Positions 1-8,800 of a stretch of 64,000 nt of DNA are shown here, piece by piece (the first letter of the stretch is position 1; each line of letters starts with the position of its first letter). The DNA is from Pseudomonas arsenicoxydans. Lineage in GTDB: Bacteria > Pseudomonadota > Gammaproteobacteria > Pseudomonadales > Pseudomonadaceae. Below the pieces are notes generated by a model that was not told the DNA's origin, searched no databases, and saw nothing but the letters and a program-made list of their open reading frames with translations. The position numbers and the translations under genes are program-made. The stretch covers positions 3,295,001 through 3,359,000 of the forward strand of contig NZ_LT629705.1 of NCBI RefSeq assembly GCF_900103875.1. Direction: 5' to 3'.

Positions 1-654
1 GGCGAGTCTGCGCATCAGCGCGGGCTCGTTGACTGTCCATACCGACACATGCAATCCCTGACGCTGCGCCTTTTGCAGGCGTTCCGGCGTACACAGGGTC
101 CAGTTCAGCGCCAGAATCTCGCAGCCATAGCTTTGCGCGACCTTCAACGGGTCGAGCCAGGCGTACTCGGCCACCAATCCGCGGGATACGTCCGGCACCA
201 GGTCCAGCGCGGCTTTCAACACTTCGCGCGAACTTGAGGTGATGGTCACTTTATCCAGCAGGCCGAAACGCTGAGCCATCTCGCGAATCGCCAGCACGGT
301 CGTCGCGGCGCGGGTACGTGAAGCGCTTTTGACTTCCAGCTGCCAATGCTCGAAATCGCATTTCTCGAACAGTTCTTCCAGTGTCGGAATCGGGCAGGGC
401 TTGATCCAGCCCGGGCCGCCCTTGCGCGCGTCATAGGTCACCAGCTCGGCCGCCGTGTGCTCGACGACCTTGCCGCGCCGTTCCGTGGTGCGTTTGAGTG
501 TCGGGTCGTGGATGACCATCAACTCGTTGTCCTTGGACAGGTGCAGGTCCAGTTCGCAACGGCGCACGCCGTGCTTGAGACATTCCTGAAAACTGGTGAG
601 GGTATTTTCCGGTGCTTCGCCCTTGGCGCCGCGATGGCCGTAGATGAGGGTCAC
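1..654 (-). CDS. Glycerophosphodiester phosphodiesterase (3' part beyond window)
   Basis: Reading from a GTG at 654, the protein opens with a GHRGAKGEAPENT motif, then RRCELDLHLSKD and VIHDP. These are the catalytic His/Arg and metal-binding Glu/Asp/His of the GDPD family, which hydrolyse glycerophosphodiesters to glycerol-3-phosphate and an alcohol. There is no signal peptide, so it is a cytoplasmic UgpQ-like form. About 218 codons are visible, and the C-terminus lies off the left edge. The GTG is the first start in frame next to the conserved motif. The divergent order GDPD, PilZ, lolC matches what I recall from PAO1. Family assignment is firm; substrate is not. Confidence 0.88.
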   Translation of the reverse strand, partial: MTLIYGHRGAKGEAPENTLTSFQECLKHGVRRCELDLHLSKDNELMVIHDPTLKRTTERRGKVVEHTAAELVTYDARKGGPGWIKPCPIPTLEELFEKCDFEHWQLEVKSASRTRAATTVLAIREMAQRFGLLDKVTITSSSREVLKAALDLVPDVSRGLVAEYAWLDPLKVAQSYGCEILALNWTLCTPERLQKAQRQGLHVSVWTVNEPALMRRLA

Positions 655-668
655 GGTTCTTCCTTAAA

Positions 669-1247
669 TTAAATGCCTGATTCGTTTTCGCGGGCCAGAC
701 GTCGTTCCTGGGCCTGCTTCTGCAATATGTAACGGGCCAGCAACTGGCGCTGGGCATCGGTCGGGTACTCGAACTCGGTGCCAACGTCGTAGCCTTCGCC
801 CTTGCGATCGCAATGGGTCACGCGCGCGCGCAACAACAGGCCGAGGGCTTGCGGCATCAACACCAGTTTGACCGACAGGTGCGCGCCCACGGCGATGGGG
901 GTCGGGTGCTGAAAGTCGATACCGCCTTCGGAAATGATCACCGGCTGCGGTTCGCCAATCTGCCCGAGCACGGTGATGGCGATCACCTGGCTCAGTAAAT
1001 CGATGCGTTTGTTCTGGGATTTCAGGAACGCCGCGAGGTTGCGGTCACGCTCGCTGATCTGGCGCAGCAGGTGCTGCGACTCGAATTCGCTCAGGTGCAG
1101 CTCGCTGAGCAAGTTGAATAGTGGGGAAGCATCCTGCAACACTTCCTGGCCTGCGGCTTCGGGAGCGGAGAGGGGCCGAATTTCCAGTGCGATCATGTCC
1201 TCGATACGGTAGTATTCGCGGCGATCTTCTTCATCTAATGTCGACAT
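669..1247 (-). CDS. PilZ domain protein, probable c-di-GMP effector
   Basis: The protein has 192 residues. The N-terminus carries an RxxxR-type motif (REYYR, about residues 10-14), as in c-di-GMP-binding PilZ proteins. A helical stretch of about 80 residues follows, then a beta-rich C-terminal half with ISEGGIDF where a PilZ domain normally has (D/N)xSxxG. The Asp/Asn is replaced by Ile, so ligand binding may be altered. There are no membrane segments or signal peptide, so it should be cytosolic. It ends 14 bases before the GDPD start on the same strand, so the two are probably co-transcribed. Divergent from lolC. Confidence 0.75.
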   Translation of the reverse strand: MSTLDEEDRREYYRIEDMIALEIRPLSAPEAAGQEVLQDASPLFNLLSELHLSEFESQHLLRQISERDRNLAAFLKSQNKRIDLLSQVIAITVLGQIGEPQPVIISEGGIDFQHPTPIAVGAHLSVKLVLMPQALGLLLRARVTHCDRKGEGYDVGTEFEYPTDAQRQLLARYILQKQAQERRLARENESGI

Positions 1248-1341
1248 GGCGAACCCATGGTAGCGGCGGTGGTCTGAGTGTAAAGCTGGTTACCGACCCC
1301 CGCCACAAGGACGTTCCTTTTCCCTCCGAACAAGCCCCGAC

Positions 1342-2592
1342 ATGTTCAGACCTCTCTTCGTATTTATTGGCACGCGTTATACCCGTGCAAAGCGTCGCAA
1401 TCATTTTGTGTCGTTCATTTCCCTGACTTCAATGATCGGACTGGCCCTCGGCGTGGTCGTGATGATTGTCGTGCTGTCGGTCATGAACGGCTTCGATCAT
1501 GAGATGCGCACCCGCGTGCTGGGCATGGTGCCCCACGCGACCATCGAGTCCAGTGAACCGATCAGCGACTGGCAAAGCCTGGCCGCTAAGGTCAAGCAGA
1601 ACCCGCAGGTGACGGCCGTTGCGCCATTCACCCAGATGCAGGGCCTGCTGACCAACAACGGCAAGGTGTCCAAAGTGCTGCTCAATGCCGTCGACCCTGC
1701 GCTGGAACGGCAGGTCTCGATCATCGACAAGTTCATGCTCCAGGGCAAACTCGACGATCTGGCGCCAGGCAGCTTCGGCATCGTCATTGGCGACAAGGCC
1801 GCGGCCAAGCTCGGTGCAGCCATCGGCGACAAGCTGACGTTTGTCGCGCCCGAAGTCACGGTGACCCCGGCCGGCATGTTCCCGCGCATGAAACGCTTTA
1901 CCGTCGTCGGCATCTTCCATGTCGGCGCTGGCGAGATCGACGGTTACCTGGGCGTCACCAACCTGCAGGATCTAGCGAAGCTGCATCGCTGGAAGCCGGA
2001 TCAGGTCCAGGGCATCCGCCTGAAGTTCGACGACCTGTTCCAGGCGCCACGCGTGGCGTGGACGATCGCCCAGCAGCTCGGTGAAGACCGCTTCTATGCC
2101 CGCGACTGGACGCGCACCCACGGCAACCTGTATCAGGCGATCCGCATGGAAAAAGCCATGATCGGCCTGCTGTTGCTGCTGATCGTCGCCGTCGCGGCCT
2201 TCAACATCATTTCCACGCTGGTGATGGTGGTCAACGACAAGAAGGGCGACATCGCGATCCTGCGCACCCTTGGCTCCACGCCGGGGCAGATCATGGCGAT
2301 CTTCATGGTGCAGGGCACGGTCATCGGTGTGATCGGTACGCTGATCGGCGCCGTGGTCGGGATCATCGCCGCGCTGAACGTCAGCGCCGCGATCTCGGTC
2401 CTCGAAGGCTTGATCGGGCATAAATTCCTCAACGCCGACGTTTACTTCATCGATTACCTGCCGTCGCAAGTGCAGAGCCAGGATGTATTGATGGTCTGCG
2501 CCGCCGCGTTGGTCCTGAGTTTCCTCGCCACCCTGTATCCAGCCTGGCGTGCCGCGCGCACCCAGCCTGCGGAGGCGCTACGTTATGAGTGA
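1342..2592 (+). CDS. lolC: LolC-type permease of the lipoprotein-releasing ABC transporter
   Basis: The 416-residue protein has the LolC/LolE layout. One N-terminal membrane segment (about 25-47) follows the conserved [20 protein letters not shown] opening, then a periplasmic domain of about 200 residues, then three C-terminal membrane segments (roughly 270-300, 315-345, 380-400). LolCDE extracts outer-membrane lipoproteins from the inner membrane and passes them to LolA. It overlaps lolD by 8 bases, which suggests translational coupling. It is clearly paralogous to the permease at 3350-4594, so which is LolC and which LolE is taken from gene order. Confidence 0.93.
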   Translation: MFRPLFVFIGTRYTRAKRRNHFVSFISLTSMIGLALGVVVMIVVLSVMNGFDHEMRTRVLGMVPHATIESSEPISDWQSLAAKVKQNPQVTAVAPFTQMQGLLTNNGKVSKVLLNAVDPALERQVSIIDKFMLQGKLDDLAPGSFGIVIGDKAAAKLGAAIGDKLTFVAPEVTVTPAGMFPRMKRFTVVGIFHVGAGEIDGYLGVTNLQDLAKLHRWKPDQVQGIRLKFDDLFQAPRVAWTIAQQLGEDRFYARDWTRTHGNLYQAIRMEKAMIGLLLLLIVAVAAFNIISTLVMVVNDKKGDIAILRTLGSTPGQIMAIFMVQGTVIGVIGTLIGAVVGIIAALNVSAAISVLEGLIGHKFLNADVYFIDYLPSQVQSQDVLMVCAAALVLSFLATLYPAWRAARTQPAEALRYE

Positions 2593-3283
2593 GTCGGGCA
2601 TGAGTGATAAAGCAATCTTGAGCTGCCGCAACCTGGGCAAATCCTATGAGGAAGGCCCGGAGTCGGTAGAAGTTCTGGCAGGGCTGCAACTGGAGCTGCA
2701 TCCGGGTGAGCGCGTGGCGATTGTCGGCACCTCCGGTTCGGGCAAAAGCACTTTGCTCAACCTGTTGGGCGGTCTCGACACGCCAACCAAGGGCAGCGTC
2801 TGGCTTGACGGTGAAGAGCTGTCGGCCCTGAGCGAGAAGAATCGCGGCCTGTTGCGCAACCGGTCGCTGGGTTTCGTTTACCAGTTCCACCACTTGCTGC
2901 CGGAATTCACCGCACTGGAAAACGTCTGCATGCCGCTGCTGATCGGCAAGACGGCGATCCCGGAGGCGCGTCAGCGTGCGACGGCATTGCTGGAGCGGGT
3001 AGGGCTGGGCCATCGCCTGGAACACAAACCGTCCGAATTGTCCGGCGGCGAACGTCAGCGCGTGGCCATCGCCCGCGCCCTGGTGAACAAGCCGGGCCTG
3101 GTGATGCTCGACGAGCCGACCGGCAACCTCGACTCCCACACCGCCCAGGGCATTCAGGATTTGATGCTGGAACTCAGCACCTCGATGCGCACGGCGTTCC
3201 TGGTGGTGACTCACGACATGAACCTGGCCCGCCAGATGGATCGCGTCCTGCATTTGCAGGAAGGTTGCCTGACCCCCATCTGA
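2585..3283 (+). CDS. lolD: LolD, ATPase of the lipoprotein-releasing ABC transporter
   Basis: This is the cytoplasmic ATPase that powers LolCDE. It contains Walker [10 protein letters not shown], the Q-loop region [16 protein letters not shown], the ABC signature LSGGERQRV, Walker [13 protein letters not shown] and the H-loop VVTHD. I place the start at ATG 2585, overlapping the lolC stop; a second in-frame ATG at 2600 is also plausible (232 or 227 residues). A terminator-like hairpin lies right after it, before lolE. Confidence 0.95.
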   Translation: MSESGMSDKAILSCRNLGKSYEEGPESVEVLAGLQLELHPGERVAIVGTSGSGKSTLLNLLGGLDTPTKGSVWLDGEELSALSEKNRGLLRNRSLGFVYQFHHLLPEFTALENVCMPLLIGKTAIPEARQRATALLERVGLGHRLEHKPSELSGGERQRVAIARALVNKPGLVMLDEPTGNLDSHTAQGIQDLMLELSTSMRTAFLVVTHDMNLARQMDRVLHLQEGCLTPI

Positions 3284-3292
3284 CTGGCCGAA

Positions 3293-3331
3293 ACCCGACG
3301 GCACTGAACAGTGCGTCGGGTCTTTTATTTT
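3293..3331 (+). terminator. Hairpin and T-run between lolD and lolE
   Basis: ACCCGACGGCACTG (3293-3306) pairs with CAGTGCGTCGGGT (3309-3321), with one bulged G. It is followed by TCTTTTATTTTT. This has the form of an intrinsic terminator or attenuator inside the lolCDE operon, 19 bases before the lolE start. Confidence 0.7.
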
Positions 3332-3349
3332 TATACGGTGCCCCAGCGA

Positions 3350-4594
3350 ATGTTCAGACCGTTATCGATCTTTATCGGCATGCGCTATACCCGCGCCAAG
3401 CGCCGCAATCGCTTTGTTTCCTTCATCTCGATGACCTCGATGATCGGCCTCGCCCTTGGCGTGCTGGCGATGATCGTGGTGCTGTCGGTGATGAACGGCT
3501 TCCAGCGCGAAATGAGCTCCCGCATCCTCGGCATGGTGCCGCACGCGACCATCGTCGGCGTCAATCCGATTGACGATTGGCAGCCGGTGGCCGCCGCCGC
3601 GATGAAGAACCCGGAAGTCACCGCCGCTGTGCCGTTCACTGAAATGGAAGGCATGCTCTCCTATAAAGGCACGATGCAACCGATCCAGGTCAGCGGTGTC
3701 GATCCCGCGCTGGAAGGCAAGGTGTCGATCGTTGCCAAGCACATTGTGCAGGGCAGTCTCGAGGCCTTGAAGCCGGGCGAATTCGGCGTGGTGATCGGCG
3801 AGATCACCGCGCGGCGTTTCCGCTTGAATGTCGGCGACAAGATCACCTTGATCGTGCCGGAAGTCAGCACCGCGCCGGGTGGCATCACCCCGCGCATGCA
3901 GCGGCTGAACGTGGTCGGCGTGTTCAAGGTGGGCGCCGAACTGGACGGTTCGATGGCGTTGATCCACATGGCCGATGCTGCACAGATGCAGCATTGGCAG
4001 CCGAATCAGGTGCAAAGCGTGCGCCTGGCGGTGAAGGATTTGTACGCCGCGCCGAAGGTCTCCAGCGATATTGCCGGCGCCCTGGGCACTGCTTACAAGG
4101 CTGACGACTGGACCCACACCCAGGGCAGCCTGTTCAGTGCGATGAAGATGGAAAAAACCATGATCGGCCTGCTGTTGCTGATGATCGTTGCCGTGGCCGC
4201 GTTCAATATCATTGCAACCCTGATCATGGTGGTGAACGACAAGGGCGCGGACATCGCGATCCTGCGCACCATCGGTGCGACACCCCGGGAAATCATGGCG
4301 ATCTTCATGGTGCAGGGCACTGTGATCGGGATTGTCGGCACCTTGATTGGCGGCGTGCTTGGCGTGATTGCGGCGTTGAACGTCAGTGCGCTGGTGGGCT
4401 GGATGGAGCGGGTGAGCGGGCAGCACATCTTCAGTTCGGATGTGTATTTCGTCAGCAATCTGCCGTCGGAACTGCAGGGCGGGGATGTCTTGTTGATCTG
4501 CTCCGCCGGTTTCATCATGAGCTTTTTGGCGACGGTTTATCCGGCGTGGCGGGCGGCGAAAGTCGAGCCGGCTACCGCGTTGCGGTATTCGTAA
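3350..4594 (+). CDS. lolE: LolE-type permease of the lipoprotein-releasing ABC transporter
   Basis: The 414-residue protein shares the opening [19 protein letters not shown] and overall topology with the permease at 1342-2592: one N-terminal membrane segment, a large periplasmic domain, and three C-terminal segments ending in YPAWRAAKVEPATALRYS. I chose the ATG at 3350 because it aligns exactly with the start of the paralogue; upstream in-frame codons fall in the terminator hairpin. It is the second permease of the LolCDE heterodimer. The hairpin upstream suggests its level may be set separately from lolC and lolD. Confidence 0.92.
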   Translation: MFRPLSIFIGMRYTRAKRRNRFVSFISMTSMIGLALGVLAMIVVLSVMNGFQREMSSRILGMVPHATIVGVNPIDDWQPVAAAAMKNPEVTAAVPFTEMEGMLSYKGTMQPIQVSGVDPALEGKVSIVAKHIVQGSLEALKPGEFGVVIGEITARRFRLNVGDKITLIVPEVSTAPGGITPRMQRLNVVGVFKVGAELDGSMALIHMADAAQMQHWQPNQVQSVRLAVKDLYAAPKVSSDIAGALGTAYKADDWTHTQGSLFSAMKMEKTMIGLLLLMIVAVAAFNIIATLIMVVNDKGADIAILRTIGATPREIMAIFMVQGTVIGIVGTLIGGVLGVIAALNVSALVGWMERVSGQHIFSSDVYFVSNLPSELQGGDVLLICSAGFIMSFLATVYPAWRAAKVEPATALRYS

Positions 4595-4608
4595 TCTGTC
4601 AGACCTCA

Positions 4609-4696
4609 TCGCGGGCAAGCCCGCTCCCACAGTGACCGAGTTGAGCCACAAATTTGTGAACGACTCCGGACCTTGTGGGAGCGGGCTTGCCCGCGA
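4609..4696. repeat. Inverted REP pair
   Basis: A 23-bp arm (4609-4631, core GCGGGCAAGCCCGCTCCCAC) is repeated as its perfect reverse complement at 4674-4696, with 42 bases between. This is the typical paired REP element of fluorescent pseudomonads. It sits between the convergent lolE and copS 3' ends and may act as a bidirectional terminator or mRNA stabiliser. Confidence 0.9.
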
Positions 4697-4716
4697 AGAG
4701 GCCAGACCTGCTGGCC

Positions 4717-6066
4717 TCAATCCCCCTTCGGCAACTCAATCACAAACCGCGTCCATCCCTCCTCCGACTCACAATGAATCTGCCCACCATGGGCACGGAT
4801 GATTGACTGGGTGATCGCCAGCCCCAATCCCGCATGTTCGCTACTGCCTTCCTGGCGCGCCGGATCAGCGCGGTAGAAGCGATCGAACAAGCGCGGCAGC
4901 AACGCCTCATCTATCCCATCCCCGCTGTTTTCAATCGTCAGGCTCAAGCCGTTGAGCTGATCGGCAATCCGCACCCGAATCTCGCCATCGGCGGGGGTAA
5001 AGCGCAATGCGTTATCCAACAGATTGGAAAGCGCTCGACGCAACATGTTTCGGTCGCCTTCCATGTGCGCGCTTCCTTCGCGGCTCAGCGCCACACGAGC
5101 GTCTTCGGCCAGCGGCGCAAAGTACTCCAGCAACACATCCACTTCCTCTGCCAGCTCCAATGGCTCTCGATTGGGCGTCAGCAATCCATGGTCAGCCTTG
5201 GCCAGGTACAGCATGTCGTTGACCAATTGCGCCATCCATTGCAGCTCTTCGAGGTTGCTGTGCAGCGCTTCGCGGTAATCCTCGAGGGCGCGCGGGCGGG
5301 TGAGGGTGACTTGGGTGTGGGTCAACAAGTTCGACAGCGGGGTGCGCAGTTCATGAGCGATGTCGGCGGAAAACGCCGACAGGCGTTGGAAGGAATCGTC
5401 CAGGCGTCCGAGCATGGCGTTAAAACTGTGGGCCAATTCCGTGAGTTCTGACGGCATATTCTCTTCGGGCAGTCGGGCATTCAGCGATTGCGCCGAAACC
5501 CCGCTGGCAATCGCACTCATCCTGCGCAACGGCCGCAACCCGCTACGCGCCGCCCATGCACCCAGCAGCGCCGTGGCCAGCGCTGACAACCCGACGGTCA
5601 GCCAGATCAGGTGCTGCATGCGTTGTAAAAAATGCTGGTGATGGGTGATGTCCAGCAGCAGGGTCAGTTGGGGCGAGTCGGGCTTGTCGAGATACAGCGG
5701 AGCATTCAATACGCGATAGTCCGTGCCTTCGTCGCTGACCGTCGACAGGCCCGGCTGATGCGGCAAATCCTCGGGCAAACCTGTCGAGCTGTCATACCAG
5801 CGCTTGCCGTCGCTGCCGGTGATCCGCAGCGACAGATCAGCTTGTCGACTCAGTTCATCGGCCAGCCTGATTTCGCTTTCGCTCGATTGAATGTCGTGAA
5901 GTGCCCGGCGCAGACCAATCAGTTTGCCGTCCAGCAACTGCTGGTCCAGTTCAACGAAGTGCGCCTCGCTGGCTCGACTGAACAACACCCCGGCGAACAG
6001 TGAAACCACGGCGGTGCACGCGGCAAACAACAGCGCGAGGCGACTGCTTAAAGAAAGCCGGCGCAT
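4717..6066 (-). CDS. copS: Heavy-metal (copper) sensor histidine kinase CopS
   Basis: The 449-residue protein has an N-terminal membrane helix (about 8-30), a periplasmic sensor domain (about 31-152), a second helix (about 153-175) and a HAMP region. The kinase core has H-box DIAHELRTPLSNLL (His238), N-box DNALRFTP, an ENSGDGID ATP lid and GLGLAI. This is the CusS/CopS/IrlS architecture. It autophosphorylates on periplasmic copper and passes phosphate to CopR. Its start touches the copR stop (shared base 6066), so the pair is co-translated. The metal is inferred from the neighbouring copI. Confidence 0.88.
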   Translation of the reverse strand: MRRLSLSSRLALLFAACTAVVSLFAGVLFSRASEAHFVELDQQLLDGKLIGLRRALHDIQSSESEIRLADELSRQADLSLRITGSDGKRWYDSSTGLPEDLPHQPGLSTVSDEGTDYRVLNAPLYLDKPDSPQLTLLLDITHHQHFLQRMQHLIWLTVGLSALATALLGAWAARSGLRPLRRMSAIASGVSAQSLNARLPEENMPSELTELAHSFNAMLGRLDDSFQRLSAFSADIAHELRTPLSNLLTHTQVTLTRPRALEDYREALHSNLEELQWMAQLVNDMLYLAKADHGLLTPNREPLELAEEVDVLLEYFAPLAEDARVALSREGSAHMEGDRNMLRRALSNLLDNALRFTPADGEIRVRIADQLNGLSLTIENSGDGIDEALLPRLFDRFYRADPARQEGSSEHAGLGLAITQSIIRAHGGQIHCESEEGWTRFVIELPKGD

Positions 6067-6746
6067 CAGGCAGGGCGCTCTTCAAGGACGTAACCCATGC
6101 CGCGCACGGTGTGAATCAGCTTGTTGGGGAATTCATCGTCGATCTTCAGGCGCAAACGACGGATCGCGACTTCGATGACATTGGTGTCGCTGTCGAAATT
6201 CATGTCCCAGACCTGAGAGGCGATCAGCGATTTGGGCAGTACCTCGCCCTGGCGCCGCAGGAGCATTTCCAGCAGGGCGAACTCCTTGGCGGTCAAGTCG
6301 ATGCGCTGACCGCTACGCTCTACCCGGCGCCGGACCAGGTCCAGGCGCAAGTCGGCCAGTTGCAGGCTGGTTTCCTGGGGCGAGGCGCTGCCACGGCGCA
6401 ACAGGCTGCGGACCCGGGCCAGCAACTCGGAGAAGGCGAAAGGCTTGACCAGATAGTCGTCGGCCCCCAGTTCGAGGCCGTGGACTCTGTCCTCCACCGC
6501 ATCTCGCGCGGTCAGAAACAGTACCGGCGTATCGAGACCGGCGCCGCGCACGGCTTGCAGAATCTGCCAGCCATCGCGCCCGGGCAGCATCACGTCGAGA
6601 ATCAACAGCGCGTAATCGCCGCTCAACGCCAGTTGCTGTCCGGTGTTGCCGTCGGCCACCAGTTCCGTGTTGAAGCCGGCCTCGGTCAGGCCTTGGCGCA
6701 GGTAGTGGCCGGTTTTCGGTTGGTCTTCGACAATCAGCAGTTTCAT
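6066..6746 (-). CDS. copR: Copper response regulator CopR (OmpR family)
   Basis: The 226-residue protein has a receiver domain with acidic pocket ED (7-8), phospho-acceptor Asp51 in [13 protein letters not shown], the switch Thr in FLTARD and Lys in LVKPF. A C-terminal winged helix ends in [17 protein letters not shown] chose ATG 6746 (MKLLIVEDQ); an in-frame TTG lies two codons upstream. It forms an operon with copS and diverges from copI across a CusR/CopR-like palindrome, which it probably binds. Confidence 0.9.
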   Translation of the reverse strand: MKLLIVEDQPKTGHYLRQGLTEAGFNTELVADGNTGQQLALSGDYALLILDVMLPGRDGWQILQAVRGAGLDTPVLFLTARDAVEDRVHGLELGADDYLVKPFAFSELLARVRSLLRRGSASPQETSLQLADLRLDLVRRRVERSGQRIDLTAKEFALLEMLLRRQGEVLPKSLIASQVWDMNFDSDTNVIEVAIRRLRLKIDDEFPNKLIHTVRGMGYVLEERPA

Positions 6747-6809
6747 GGGCAACTCGAGGCAAGTGGAACGAACGCTTTATACCGTGGGCAGCGTTATTAC
6801 AGGTCAACC

Positions 6810-6824
6810 TGACAAAGTTGTAAT
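6810..6824. promoter_or_regulatory. Putative CopR/CusR box
   Basis: TGACAAAGTTGTAAT is a near-palindrome (TGACAA-N2-TTGTAA) of the kind bound by CusR/CopR-type regulators. It lies in the 155-bp divergent copR-copI intergenic region and could control both genes. Confidence 0.65.
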
Positions 6825-6901
6825 CTGGCTGTCAGCTTGCGGGCAGCGGTAGCAGTTTAGAGTTTTCCACAGGCTGAACCTTATCTTGTTGGAGTACGAC
6901 T

Positions 6902-7426
6902 ATGTTTTTGCGCAAACCGCTGCTGCTGGCCGCCTGTTTGCTGGTGCTGAGCTCGCCGGTATGGGCCTCGCCTGCGTCGACCTACGATTTCGGTCAACCG
7001 GCCCCTGCGTCCAAGGCGACCCGCAGTGTCGAGGTGGTGATGGGCGACATGTCTTTCACCCCCAAGGCCATCGATATCAAGGCCGGTGAGACGGTGCGTT
7101 TTGTTCTGGTGAACAAAGGCCAGCTGTTGCATGAATTCAACCTCGGCGATGCGGCGATGCATGCCAGGCACCAGCAGGAAATGCTGAAGATGCAGCAGAG
7201 TGGCATGCTCACGCCGACCGGCATGAAGGAAATGGACCACGGCTCGATGGCTGGCATGGACCATGGAATGATGAAACACGACGATCCCAATAGCGTCCTC
7301 GTCGAACCGGGCAAAACAGCTGAACTGACCTGGACCTTTACTAAGGCCACCAACCTGGAGTTTGCCTGCAATATTCCAGGCCACTATCAGGCCGGTATGG
7401 TCGGTAAGTTGACTGTCAGTCAGTAA
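6902..7426 (+). CDS. copI: Periplasmic cupredoxin CopI, copper tolerance
   Basis: The 174-residue secreted protein has a signal peptide ending near AWA (about 22). The plastocyanin-like fold shows type 1 copper ligands: His in GQLLHEF, then Cys, His and Met in FACNIPGHYQAGM near the C-terminus. A Met/His-rich insertion (about residues 80-125, with DHGSMAGMDHGMM) could bind extra copper. It matches CopI-type copper-resistance cuproproteins. A GTTGGAG ribosome site precedes the ATG. It diverges from copRS with a CopR-like box between, so copper induction is likely. Confidence 0.85.
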   Translation: MFLRKPLLLAACLLVLSSPVWASPASTYDFGQPAPASKATRSVEVVMGDMSFTPKAIDIKAGETVRFVLVNKGQLLHEFNLGDAAMHARHQQEMLKMQQSGMLTPTGMKEMDHGSMAGMDHGMMKHDDPNSVLVEPGKTAELTWTFTKATNLEFACNIPGHYQAGMVGKLTVSQ

Positions 7427-7487
7427 GCACTCAAAGGCGGGAGCAAAGGCTGGTAGAATCCGCTGATTCTTCAGTCAGGTTTCCGCC

Positions 7488-8318
7488 ATGCATCCCGCAG
7501 CCGAACACTCGCCGCTGGGCAAATCCAGCGAATACATCGCCACTTACACGCCGTCTTTGCTGTTCCCGATCCCGCGCACCGCGAAATGGGCGGAGCTGGG
7601 CCTGACCGCTGAAACCCTGCCATATAAGGGCGTGGACTTCTGGAACTGCTTTGAGCTGTCATGGCTGCTGCCGTCCGGCAAACCCGTGGTGGCGATTGGT
7701 GAGTTCAGCATTCCGGCAGATTCGCCGAACATCATCGAATCGAAGTCGTTCAAGCTGTACCTGAACTCCTTGAACCAGACGCCGTTCGCCGATACCGCCA
7801 CCCTTGAAACAACCCTGGTGAAAGACCTGTCGGCGGCTGCCGGCAAACCGGTCGGCGTGCGCATCCGCAGCCTCAAGGAGGTTGAAGCCGAAGGTGTCGT
7901 GGCGTTGCCGGGCGTATGCATCGACGACCTGGAGATCAGCGTCAGCAATTACGAGCATCCGCGCCCTGAGCTGCTGCGCTGCGATCAATCGCGCATTGTG
8001 GAAGAGAGCGTGCACAGTCACCTGCTCAAATCCAATTGCCCGGTGACCAGCCAGCCGGACTGGGGCAGCGTAGCGGTGGAGTACCGTGGCGCGGCGCTGG
8101 ATCACGCTAGTCTGCTGGAATACATCGTGAGCTTCCGCCAGCACTCGGACTTCCATGAGCAGTGCGTGGAGCGGATTTTCCTCGACCTGCAGCGCTTGCT
8201 GAAACCCGAGAAACTGACTGTATATGCGCGGTATGTGCGCCGCGGTGGGTTGGACATCAACCCGTATCGCAGTACCGAAGACGTGCAACTGCCGAACCAT
8301 CGCCTGGTCCGCCAGTAA
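7488..8318 (+). CDS. queF: QueF, NADPH-dependent 7-cyano-7-deazaguanine reductase
   Basis: The 276-residue protein is the long bimodular QueF type. The N-terminal half has the substrate/NADPH motif [11 protein letters not shown] (84-94). The C-terminal half has the catalytic Cys in [12 protein letters not shown] (Cys184) and an [14 protein letters not shown] helix. It reduces preQ0 to preQ1 in queuosine synthesis. It is followed by a strong intrinsic terminator, so it is probably monocistronic. Confidence 0.96.
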   Translation: MHPAAEHSPLGKSSEYIATYTPSLLFPIPRTAKWAELGLTAETLPYKGVDFWNCFELSWLLPSGKPVVAIGEFSIPADSPNIIESKSFKLYLNSLNQTPFADTATLETTLVKDLSAAAGKPVGVRIRSLKEVEAEGVVALPGVCIDDLEISVSNYEHPRPELLRCDQSRIVEESVHSHLLKSNCPVTSQPDWGSVAVEYRGAALDHASLLEYIVSFRQHSDFHEQCVERIFLDLQRLLKPEKLTVYARYVRRGGLDINPYRSTEDVQLPNHRLVRQ

Positions 8319-8381
8319 ACAGCCGATGCGGGGGCGAGCAGGCTCGCTTCCACAGGGATTGCATTGCACATCACGGATATG

Positions 8382-8413
8382 AAAAAGCCCCGCTAGCGAT
8401 AGCGGGGCTTTTT
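8382..8413. terminator. Bidirectional intrinsic terminator after queF
   Basis: AAAAAGCCCCGCT (8382-8394) pairs with AGCGGGGCTTTTT (8401-8413) around a 6-base loop. It serves queF on + and the convergent DUF4404 gene on -. Confidence 0.88.
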
Positions 8414-8427
8414 TGCATCTGCGGGAT

Positions 8428-8691
8428 TCAGATTCCGATATTACCCAGGGTCTGCGCGATGCTGCGCAAGGTGCCGGCAATAACGGGGTGTTCGAGTTCG
8501 AAGCGTTCGACGGCCAGGTTTACACCGTCGGCGAGGTTGGAATCCTTGGTTTTGGTTTCGAGCTCAAGTTCGAGTTCGATCTGTTGCATCAGCGCGTGCA
8601 GGTCGGCGCGCTCGGCTTCGGACAGCGGTGGATTCTGTTCCAGTTGCTCGCGCAGAGTATTGAGCTGTTCTTGCAGTTCGCGGGCAGGCAT
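8428..8691 (-). CDS. DUF4404 family small protein
   Basis: The 87-residue acidic protein begins MPARELQEQLNTLREQLEQ and is mostly amphipathic helix with Leu/Glu heptads, so a coiled-coil dimer is likely. It matches what I know as DUF4404, function unknown, commonly beside queF in Pseudomonas. The start at 8691 has a GGAAG ribosome site 6 bases upstream; the longer frame to 8739 has none. No signal peptide or membrane segment is seen. Confidence 0.8.
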   Translation of the reverse strand: MPARELQEQLNTLREQLEQNPPLSEAERADLHALMQQIELELELETKTKDSNLADGVNLAVERFELEHPVIAGTLRSIAQTLGNIGI

Positions 8692-8800
8692 GGCGTTCTT
8701 CCTTTTATCGATAGGCACTGGCATAGACCGCAGCAGCACGCCAAAGGTCTATGGCTGACCTTTAGATTAATCCACTCGCGCGCAACGTGCATGATCTCAG

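Noticed and set aside
3362..4720. 452-codon open frame antisense to lolE
   Set aside because: His/Asp/Arg-rich composition typical of antisense GC-rich frames; lolE on the other strand has clear homology.
8325..8356. REP remnant after queF (GGGCGAGCAGGCTCGCTTCCACAG-like)
   Set aside because: Only a single degraded half is visible, so it is not listed as a repeat; the same applies to a fragment at about 12612-12632.
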